From STF1-138 sp035356975 (GTDB lineage Bacteria > Patescibacteriota > Patescibacteriia > UBA1558 > S5-K13): a stretch of 22,074 nucleotides of DNA. Location of the stretch: contig DAORGW010000014.1 of assembly GCA_035356975.1 (NCBI GenBank), positions 1 through 22,074 of the forward strand, in the 5' to 3' direction. Both the position numbers and the translations under genes were made by a program. Under the pieces are notes generated by a model, which saw only the letters and a list, made by a program, of their open reading frames with translations, searched no databases and had not been told where the DNA came from. Below are positions 16,993 to 22,074 of the stretch, one piece after another. How positions within the stretch are numbered: the stretch's first letter is position 1; each line of letters begins with the position of its first letter.

Positions 16993-18522
16993 ATGGCCTC
17001 AAAAATTCTAACAACGGCCCCATTGGGTCTTAATTCATTTTTAGTAGAGGTTGAATCTGACATTCAAAGATCTCTACCAAAAACCACAATTGTAGGACTT
17101 GCTGATACAGCGGTTCAAGAAGCAAAAGAAAGGGTAAAATCTGCAATTATAAATAGTTTTTTAGATTATCCTAGAACTAGTATTGTCATAAATTTAGCAC
17201 CAGCTGATTTAAAAAAAATTGGAAATCACTATGATCTACCAATTGCTCTTTCTATTTTAGAAGAATATGATGTAATAAAAAAATGTGAAGAAATTTTAAA
17301 AAAATCAATTTTTGTTGGAGAACTTTCATTTGATGGAAGTTTAAGAAAAATAAATAACATAATTTCAACCTGTATTTTTGCAAAAGAAAATAATTATGAA
17401 AATATTTTTTTACCATATGAAAATTCACACGAAGCATCTCTTATAAATGGAATAAATATTTATGCGATAAAAAATTTATCTGAGCTTGTGAGATTTTTAA
17501 ACAATAAAATAAAACTGGAAACAATTAAAAACACGGGTAGCCTAGAAAATATTTTTGTTCCTGAAAGTTTTGAATATAATTTTTCTCTCATTAGAGGACA
17601 AGAATATGCAAAAAGAGCTTTTATAATTTCCGCCTCCGGAGCTCATAATATTTCCATGTGTGGAAGCCCTGGCTCTGGAAAAACATTACTCGCTCGTTCA
17701 ATGCCAAGCATATTACCCGACCTATCTGAATCTGAAATTTTAGAAGTAAGTAGAATTTATAGCTCTGTTGGATTTTTAAATAAAGAAAATCCCTTAATCA
17801 TAAAAAGACCATTTAGATCACCTCATCATTCATCTTCACTTGTTTCGCTTGTGGGTGGAGGTGGAATTCCAAAACCAGGTGAGATAACTTTAGCACACCG
17901 AGGTGTTTTGTTTTTAGATGAGCTTCCAGAATTTCCGAAAAAAAATTTAGAAACACTTCGTCAACCACTTGAAGATGGAAAAATAACAATTTCTCGTGCT
18001 CAAATGTCGCTTGTTTTTCCAGCAAAATTTATTCTAATTACAGCTCAAAATCCTTGTCCATGTGGTTATTTTGGTGATGAAATAAAAAATTGTACATGCA
18101 CAAATTTACAAATTAAAAATTATAATCAAAAAATTTCAGGGCCACTTCTTGATAGAATTGATATACATTTAAATATTTCTCGGGTAAAAGAAAAAGAACT
18201 ACAAAACGATTTTATATCAAATAATTCAATTGAAATAAAAAATCAAATTATAAACGCAAGACAAATTCAAGAACTAAGATTTCAAAATGATAAAATTTTA
18301 ACAAATTCAGAAATGGGACTTGCTCTTATAAAAAAACATTGTTTAATTCCCGAGGAAGCAAAAAAATTATTAGGCATAGCTATAGAAAAGTATAACCTAT
18401 CGGCTCGTGGATATTTTAGAGTTTTAAAAGTGGCAAGAACAATAGCTGATTTAGAAAAATCAGAAAATATTAAAACCGAACATATTGCAGAGGCTCTTCA
18501 ATATAGAAAAATTGAAATATAA
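16993..18522 (+). CDS. comM: ComM/YifB family Mg-chelatase-like AAA+ ATPase
   Basis: A 509-aa hexameric AAA+ protein; in Haemophilus and Vibrio ComM is a branch-migration helicase that extends recombination of imported DNA during transformation. The N-terminal ChlI-like domain (about 1-175) carries TIVGLADTAVQEAKERV and INLAPADLKK. The AAA+ core has Walker A GSPGSGKT (224-231), Walker B VLFLDE (305-310), the NPCPCG motif (353-358) with a further CTC (367-369) as in the family, and the arginine-finger segment GPLLDRID (383-390). The C-terminal helical domain (about 415-509) is intact. Length is normal. There is a weak purine-rich leader only, no strong SD. A type IV pilus operon in the same window fits a DNA-uptake pathway, which is an inference. 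Confidence 0.95.
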   Translation: MASKILTTAPLGLNSFLVEVESDIQRSLPKTTIVGLADTAVQEAKERVKSAIINSFLDYPRTSIVINLAPADLKKIGNHYDLPIALSILEEYDVIKKCEEILKKSIFVGELSFDGSLRKINNIISTCIFAKENNYENIFLPYENSHEASLINGINIYAIKNLSELVRFLNNKIKLETIKNTGSLENIFVPESFEYNFSLIRGQEYAKRAFIISASGAHNISMCGSPGSGKTLLARSMPSILPDLSESEILEVSRIYSSVGFLNKENPLIIKRPFRSPHHSSSLVSLVGGGGIPKPGEITLAHRGVLFLDELPEFPKKNLETLRQPLEDGKITISRAQMSLVFPAKFILITAQNPCPCGYFGDEIKNCTCTNLQIKNYNQKISGPLLDRIDIHLNISRVKEKELQNDFISNNSIEIKNQIINARQIQELRFQNDKILTNSEMGLALIKKHCLIPEEAKKLLGIAIEKYNLSARGYFRVLKVARTIADLEKSENIKTEHIAEALQYRKIEI

Positions 18523-18527
18523 TTTTA

Positions 18528-18562
18528 AAAATAAAAAGGCGGAATAACATTCGTTACCCGCC
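18528..18562 (-). terminator. Intrinsic terminator, strongest on the minus strand
   Basis: GGCGG (18538-18542) pairs with CCGCC (18558-18562), with an inner TAAC/GTTA stem and 4-nt loop. On the minus strand it is followed by TTTTTATTTT (18537-18528). On the plus strand the tail is only AAATTTTG. It may weakly end comM, but its best orientation is for minus-strand transcription coming from 18563-18700. Confidence 0.7.
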
Positions 18563-18572
18563 AAATTTTGTA

Positions 18573-18648
18573 TAGGTGTTCCAATTGGACGCTGGGGGAA
18601 CACCTAGATTGTTATGCTACACATTCGTGTGCACACTTGAATAATAAC
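18573..18648 (-). ncRNA. Structured intergenic segment, candidate small RNA
   Basis: Between comM and xth, a 10-bp perfect stem TAGGTGTTCC (18573-18582) / GGAACACCTA (18597-18606) closes a 14-nt loop. Next to it GTTAT (18611-18615) and ATAAC (18644-18648) can enclose an ACAC/GTGT hairpin and the palindrome GTGTGCACAC (18627-18636). A minus-strand TATAAT stands near 18650, with a poorly spaced -35, and the minus-strand terminator at 18528-18562 follows. Read on the minus strand this makes a ~120-nt unit. No known RNA family is recognised; direction is inferred mainly from the terminator tail. Alternatively these are 3'-UTR structures of comM. Confidence 0.35.
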
Positions 18649-18703
18649 ATTATAATAACATAGTAAAAAAAATATTACAATGGGCCTCTAATTAATAAAA
18701 ATA

Positions 18704-18712
18704 TGTTATAAT
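18704..18712 (+). promoter_or_regulatory. Extended -10 promoter of xth (leaderless geometry)
   Basis: TGTTATAAT, an extended -10 (TGn plus TATAAT at 18707-18712). The ATG at 18719 is only 6 nt further, so the transcript would begin at the start codon. There is no -35, as expected when TGn is present, and no SD. Confidence 0.6.
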
Positions 18713-18718
18713 TAATAT

Positions 18719-19471
18719 ATGAAAATACTTTCTTGGAACATAAACGGAATAAGAGCTGTAATTAAAAAAGGATTTTTAGAATTTTTACAAAAAGAAAGTC
18801 CTGATATTTTATGTTTACAGGAAATAAAAATTGATGACAGTACAAGAAATAAAGAAGCGTTTGATTTTAAAAATTATGATGAATTCTGGAATAGCGCAAA
18901 ACGCCCGGGATATAGTGGAACAATGATACTTATAAAAAATTCTTTAAAAAAAGAAATAGTTTCAAGAAAAATATATACTCATGATGAGGGCAGAGTTCAG
19001 ATATTAGAAATGAAAAAATTTTTTTTAATAAATGTTTATTTTCCAAATTCAAAAGATGACTTATCAAGACTTAATTATAAAATAAAATTTAATGATAAAT
19101 TATTATCACACATAAAACTACTTGATAAAAAAAAGCCAGTCATTGTCTGTGGTGATTATAATGTAGCACACCTTGAAATTGATATTGCAAGACCACGCGA
19201 AAATGAAGGATGTTCTGGTTTTACAAAAGAAGAAAGAAGCTGGATGAATAAATTTTTAGGTTATGGGTTCATAGATACATTTAGACATTTTAATCCAAAA
19301 AAAATTAAGTATTCCTGGTGGAGCTTCAGAGCCGGAGCAAGAGAAAGAAATGTTGGTTGGCGTATTGATTATTTTTGCGTATCAAAAAGATTTATAAAAA
19401 ATATTAAAAAATCTTATATATTAGATAAAATTACCGGCTCTGATCATGCACCAATTGGAATTGACTTATAA
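18719..19471 (+). CDS. xth: Exodeoxyribonuclease III (AP endonuclease)
   Basis: A 250-aa EEP-superfamily nuclease that cuts abasic DNA and trims 3' ends in base-excision repair. Catalytic residues can be aligned with the E. coli enzyme: N7 (WNINGIR), E35 (CLQEIK), Y107 (NVYFPN), D146 and N148 (CGDYNVAH), D217 (WRIDYF), D242 and H243 (GSDHAP). The family segment WWSFRAGARERNVGWRIDYF spans about 200-219. Length is normal and the protein complete. It has its own extended -10 promoter giving a leaderless message. It is followed by the 81-aa gene, whose promoter overlaps the end of xth. Confidence 0.96.
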   Translation: MKILSWNINGIRAVIKKGFLEFLQKESPDILCLQEIKIDDSTRNKEAFDFKNYDEFWNSAKRPGYSGTMILIKNSLKKEIVSRKIYTHDEGRVQILEMKKFFLINVYFPNSKDDLSRLNYKIKFNDKLLSHIKLLDKKKPVIVCGDYNVAHLEIDIARPRENEGCSGFTKEERSWMNKFLGYGFIDTFRHFNPKKIKYSWWSFRAGARERNVGWRIDYFCVSKRFIKNIKKSYILDKITGSDHAPIGIDL

Positions 19472-19489
19472 CAATAAAAGATATATTAT
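19461..19489 (+). promoter_or_regulatory. Promoter of the 81-aa gene
   Basis: TTGACT (19461-19466), a 17-nt spacer, and TATTAT (19484-19489): 5/6 matches in each hexamer. The -35 overlaps the last codons of xth. The predicted start near 19496 gives a leader of about 24 nt containing the SD. Confidence 0.6.
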
Positions 19490-19509
19490 TTTTATAATTA
19501 AAAACAAAT

Positions 19510-19515
19510 GGGAGG
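19510..19515 (+). promoter_or_regulatory. Strong Shine-Dalgarno site deciding the 81-aa start
   Basis: GGGAGG, 4 nt before the ATG at 19520. An in-frame ATG at 19508 overlaps this site and so cannot be the start it serves. Confidence 0.8.
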
Positions 19516-19519
19516 AAAA

Positions 19520-19765
19520 ATGTTGACACTACATCAAGCAGCGATTGATCTTGTGTCAAGAATGGTTACTCACAATGATATGGTGGGAAACCCAACAGAA
19601 ACAAACGACAGTGTATGTGTTGTACCCGTAGCCAACTTCAATTTTTCAGAAATTACTATGTTTACTGTTGAAGTGGTTGACGAAAAACTAAAAATTACAA
19701 AAGAAGAGAAGGTGGTCGAAAAATCAAAAATCGACGAAATAACAATTAAAGCTTTTAAGTCATAA
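19520..19765 (+). CDS. Small soluble protein of unknown function (81 aa)
   Basis: Starts at the ATG at 19520 (MLTLHQAAIDLVSRM), fixed by the SD GGGAGG. An amphipathic N-terminal helix (about 1-20) is followed by a polar loop (NPTETNDSV), beta-rich segments (VCVVPVANFNF, MFTVEVVDEKLKI) and a Lys/Glu-rich end. There is no signal, membrane helix or known motif. GC is about 38%, above its neighbours. It is a complete stand-alone unit with promoter, SD and strong terminator, which suggests solid expression. The minus-strand ORF over it is a shadow. I do not recognise the family. Confidence 0.78.
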   Translation: MLTLHQAAIDLVSRMVTHNDMVGNPTETNDSVCVVPVANFNFSEITMFTVEVVDEKLKITKEEKVVEKSKIDEITIKAFKS

Positions 19766-19779
19766 TTACTGAACTCAGG

Positions 19780-19807
19780 AGGAAGAACCACTGTTCTTCC
19801 TTTTTTT
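19780..19807 (+). terminator. Intrinsic terminator of the 81-aa gene
   Basis: AGGAAGAAC (19780-19788) pairs with GTTCTTCCT (19793-19801), loop CACT, followed by a T-run to 19807. The stem shares its GGAAGA/TCTTCC core with the terminator of the 56-aa gene. Confidence 0.92.
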
Positions 19808-19817
19808 ATTAAAAACT

Positions 19818-19842
19818 AAAAAGATCCTTAATGATCTTTTTT
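19818..19842. terminator. Second, bidirectional hairpin terminator
   Basis: AAAAAGATC (19818-19826) pairs with GATCTTTTT (19833-19841), 6-nt loop, with U-rich tails on both strands. It lies just past the 81-aa gene terminator. On the minus strand it would end the candidate structured RNA. Confidence 0.7.
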
Positions 19843-19881
19843 ATATGTAAATTAGCAATATAAAAGGGAAAACCTCCCTTA

Positions 19882-19947
19882 AAACGGCCATTTTATATTT
19901 TGTTTTCGCCGTAGGGAGGTTCCACTCCCTAAGCTTCAAACGGCCAT
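19882..19947 (-). repeat. Direct repeat pair ATGGCCGTTT
   Basis: Two exact minus-strand copies, 19938-19947 and 19882-19891. A single ACGGC (19908-19912) lies between them and is complementary to the GCCGT in each, so the copies compete for one partner within the candidate RNA. Confidence 0.7.
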
Positions 19948-20213
19948 CAAATTATTTATGATAATTTGATAAAATCGTTATTTTGAAACCTACGAGAGCA
20001 TTTGTCTCATAAATTTTCACATACTGTTTTATCCTATTTCATTTTATTTGTCACCTCTCTCTTTTTATGGGAGATAACTTTTTGTTTTTCGCCAAACCCC
20101 GAGTTTAGCGAGGAATGACATTTTGTTTTTGTTTTTGGCTACTATATCGCCAAAACTTTTTAAATTTTAGAGAAAATAGGTATAAATCAGTACATTTTCT
20201 TATCTATAATACT

Positions 20214-20242
20214 ATTATATCATATTTTATAATTAAAATCAA
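20214..20242 (-). promoter_or_regulatory. Promoter of the candidate structured RNA
   Basis: On the minus strand TTGATT (20237-20242), a 17-nt spacer ending in TGA, and TATAAT (20214-20219): perfect -10 with extended TGn. It begins 10 nt after the stop codon of the 496-aa gene and points into the gene-free gap, so it has no protein gene to serve. Confidence 0.6.
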
Positions 20243-20251
20243 GTTTTTAAA

Positions 20252-21742
20252 TTAATAAAACAATCTAAAAAACAAAACTGGATTCTCTCCATCAAAATTT
20301 ATACCAAAAATATTTTTTACTGAGCTAAGAATTGGAAAGTTTGATTTATTTGAAGTATCAATATAAATCACCTCTTTTATATTCTCTTGTTTTTTAGTAA
20401 AAAACATTGATAATTTATCTCTGTTTGTGCAAAAATTTATAATTTTTTGCTTATCGCTTGAGACAAAAAAATTATCGTTGCATTTCAACATTTCGTAATT
20501 TGATTTCTCTGGTGTGTTGCTATAATACCAAGTAAAATCTTTATCCTGCAATTCTTGAAGTGAAACATTTTGCGGATCTGCAAAATATTCAACGGAAACA
20601 GTATTGTCTGGTAAGCTCATTCTTCTCGTAGTAGGAAAATAAATTGATAATAATTTTTTAAATATCATTGAAGAGCTATTAAAATCCTGACTCTGTGCCA
20701 AAAAATTTTTATTTTTATAAATCATTAATCCTAAATTTTTTGTATTTATTATTTCATCTTTTATACTAATATCTGTGTTTAAATAATTGACTACTTGATT
20801 TAATAAATTTTTACTTGAATCACTAATTGAATCAGAAAAGTTCTTATAATAAAAATAGTTATTGTTTAGGTCTGGCATAAAATAAAAACTTAGAGCTTCC
20901 GTGATTTTATTTTTACTCGCCTCGGTGAAGCCGGGGTTAAAATTTTTGTTATTTGATATAAATAAATCGGCGTGATTTGAGGAAAAATTTATTTCTATAT
21001 TTCCAGTATTTCCAGAAAATGCTTTATTTAAAAATGACAAATGCTTTATAAAACTATTACTCTGTGATAAATCATAATCATAAATATCTATATTTAAAAC
21101 AGCTCTATCTGTAAAATAATTTACTTTTTTAATATCTTTAAATTTGTTTTTTTCTATATTTATATATTTATTTAGAGTTTCAATTAAATAATCCCTATCG
21201 TTTGAAATATAAAATATATATTCATTTAATTTTGTAAAATAAATTTTATCTTTTTTTGTAAATAAATTAGTATCTTCAAAATAAAAATCAGAGGAATAAA
21301 TTTTCTTTCCATTATAATTTTCTTCATCAATTTTTCTGGAACCAATTATATCACTTTGTAAAAAAGTAGAACTCTTTGTTTTTATAAGTAAGGCCTGAGA
21401 ATCATTGTTCTCGGAAAATAAAAGCTCTTTATTTAATTTTGATATTATATTTCCAGCTCTAAAATTACTTCCATCTGTATATTTTTCTATATATGAAATC
21501 AAATTTTCTTGACCAATTTTTTTAATTAAAAAATCAATCCTATTTACACTAAAAACAGCTTTAGAATTATCTGAAACAAGGGATTCGAGTGATATATTTT
21601 TTTCTGGAACAAAAAATGTTTTCTTGACTAAAAAATATATACCAAAAACAAAAAAGAGAATCAAAAAAATTATGAGAAGTTTTTTTTTGTTCTCTGTTTT
21701 TTGTTCTAATTGCCAATGAAATTCTGGATGAAATTTTTCCAT
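20252..21742 (-). CDS. Membrane-anchored protein of unknown function
   Basis: A 496-aa protein from the ATG at 21742; an immediately adjacent in-frame GTG adds one residue and is not preferred. A polar N-terminus (1-20) is followed by one membrane helix (about 21-42, KKLLIIFLILFFVFG) and a ~450-aa Lys/Asn/Phe-rich domain predicted to face outward. The segment after the helix, DNSKAVFSVNRIDF, and the overall plan resemble DUF3352-type anchored proteins, a tentative comparison. There is no catalytic motif, Cys cluster or sortase signal. It starts 11 nt after the pnp stop and is probably co-transcribed with it, though no functional link is evident. There is no SD. Confidence 0.8.
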   Translation of the reverse strand: MEKFHPEFHWQLEQKTENKKKLLIIFLILFFVFGIYFLVKKTFFVPEKNISLESLVSDNSKAVFSVNRIDFLIKKIGQENLISYIEKYTDGSNFRAGNIISKLNKELLFSENNDSQALLIKTKSSTFLQSDIIGSRKIDEENYNGKKIYSSDFYFEDTNLFTKKDKIYFTKLNEYIFYISNDRDYLIETLNKYINIEKNKFKDIKKVNYFTDRAVLNIDIYDYDLSQSNSFIKHLSFLNKAFSGNTGNIEINFSSNHADLFISNNKNFNPGFTEASKNKITEALSFYFMPDLNNNYFYYKNFSDSISDSSKNLLNQVVNYLNTDISIKDEIINTKNLGLMIYKNKNFLAQSQDFNSSSMIFKKLLSIYFPTTRRMSLPDNTVSVEYFADPQNVSLQELQDKDFTWYYSNTPEKSNYEMLKCNDNFFVSSDKQKIINFCTNRDKLSMFFTKKQENIKEVIYIDTSNKSNFPILSSVKNIFGINFDGENPVLFFRLFY

Positions 21743-21753
21743 CACAAAAATTC

Positions 21754-22074
21754 TTAATATTTCTTATGAAAATCTCTTCTTGGTCCTTGTGATCTATCAA
21801 ATCTTGAGTTATGTCCCATTGGTCTGTGTGGTCTATCAAATTTTCTTTCTTCCCAGCCCTCTGGTTTTTGAAGTAGTGCTTTTATTGAAAGTGAAATTCT
21901 TCCTCTTTCCTCATCAACCTCTAAAACTTTTACTTTTACACTGTCACCAATATTTAAAACATCAGAAACTTTTTCTACTCTTTCATATTTAATTTCTGAA
22001 ACGTGAACCATTCCATCTTTTCCTGGCAAAAATTCTACAATAGCTCCGATTTCTCCACCTTTTTGATCTGGAAT
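21754..22074 (-). CDS. pnp: Polyribonucleotide nucleotidyltransferase, C-terminal S1 domain (partial)
   Basis: The last 106 residues of a gene entering from the right edge, in frame to position 22074 (begins IPDQKGGEIGAIVEF). It is an S1 RNA-binding domain with the features of the PNPase C-terminus: PGKDGMVHVSEI, ERVEKVSDVLNIGDSVKVKV and GRISLSIKALL. A basic Arg/His/Pro-rich tail (about 76-106) follows, as in many PNPases. PNPase degrades RNA 3' to 5' by phosphorolysis. The apparent internal start PGKDGM at 22029 is a TTG inside the domain and not a true start. Ribosomal protein S1 or another S1 protein is less likely because of the PGKDG signature. Confidence 0.88.
   Translation of the reverse strand: MPDQKGGEIGAIVEFLPGKDGMVHVSEIKYERVEKVSDVLNIGDSVKVKVLEVDEERGRISLSIKALLQKPEGWEERKFDRPHRPMGHNSRFDRSQGPRRDFHKKY

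Larger units (their letters stand above)
19818..20207 (-). ncRNA. Candidate structured noncoding RNA (~390 nt), family unknown
   Basis: This fills the 486-nt gap between the convergent 81-aa and 496-aa genes; no convincing ORF is present. A near-consensus minus-strand promoter (20214-20242) predicts a start near 20207, and terminators lie at 19864-19880 (weak tail) and 19818-19842. Hairpins along it are TTTTGGC/GCCAAAA (20133-20155), an 8-bp stem with loop TCGGG (20091-20111), a 6-bp stem at 19992-20010, ATCAAATTAT/ATAATTTGAT (19946-19970), TAGGGAG/CTCCCTA (19912-19931) and AAGGGA/TCCCTT (19864-19880). Two stems contain a U-G pair in the minus-strand RNA that would be C-A on the plus strand, which favours minus transcription. 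I looked for tmRNA, RNase P, SRP and 6S signatures by eye and found none. A decayed repeat region is the alternative. Confidence 0.45.

Noticed and set aside
19864..19947. Riboswitch controlling a gene
   Set aside because: Downstream on the transcribed strand there is only the antisense of the 81-aa gene, so there is no gene to control.
19818..20155. CRISPR-like array from the series of hairpins
   Set aside because: Stems differ in sequence and spacing; the only exact direct repeat noted is a 10-nt pair.
19818..20207. tmRNA or RNase P RNA identity for the structured gap
   Set aside because: No tRNA-like TTCGA/CCA end, no tag reading frame, and no GAGGAAAGTCC or matching P4 sequence on either strand.
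21567..21839. 90-aa minus-strand ORF and 70-aa plus-strand ORF over the pnp end
   Set aside because: Out-of-frame or antisense readings of the S1 domain tail and the start of the next gene.

Overview
The window is about 30% GC and protein-dense, and most of it lies on the minus strand. Gene content and style fit a Candidate Phyla Radiation (Patescibacteria) genome, probably a Parcubacteria-type lineage. The signs are a minimal type IV pilus operon, very large secreted proteins carrying LamG domains and GIGT..P repeats, a TRM11-like methyltransferase, mostly SD-less genes, and UGA used as a normal stop (so not the UGA=Gly lineages). The lineage is an inference; no rRNA or tRNA gene is present.

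Positions 1-13319, read on the minus strand, form one long surface/pilus block. It starts at a good divergent promoter (13363-13391). In order come an 888-aa GIGT-repeat surface protein, a 532-aa protein with four Cys-rich repeats, a 76-aa membrane peptide, a 1037-aa LamG protein, then pilM, pilN, pilO, a short PilP-like protein, pilB, a stand-alone receiver, and the first codons of a further gene at the window edge. The large secreted proteins are plausible pilus-associated adhesins or surface components. PilM/N/O/P-like would be the alignment complex and PilB the extension motor.

Positions 13433-16876 hold a small plus-strand membrane peptide, a bidirectional terminator, a phosphomanno/phosphoglucomutase, a TRM11/TRM-G10-like RNA methyltransferase, and a pair of very small minus-strand genes with strong Shine-Dalgarno sites.

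Positions 16993-19765 are plus strand: the ComM/YifB AAA+ ATPase (a competence-linked helicase that pairs naturally with a DNA-uptake pilus), a structured intergenic segment, exonuclease III with a leaderless-type promoter, and an 81-aa unknown protein with a strong promoter, SD and terminator.

Positions 19766-20251 are a 486-nt gap between convergent genes. It is not empty: on the minus strand it has a near-consensus promoter just after the upstream stop codon, a chain of hairpins (some keeping G-U pairs only in the minus-strand RNA), a set of mutually exclusive helices, and a terminator. I read it as a candidate uncharacterised structured RNA of about 390 nt. The window closes with a membrane-anchored 496-aa protein of unknown function and the S1-domain C-terminus of polynucleotide phosphorylase.
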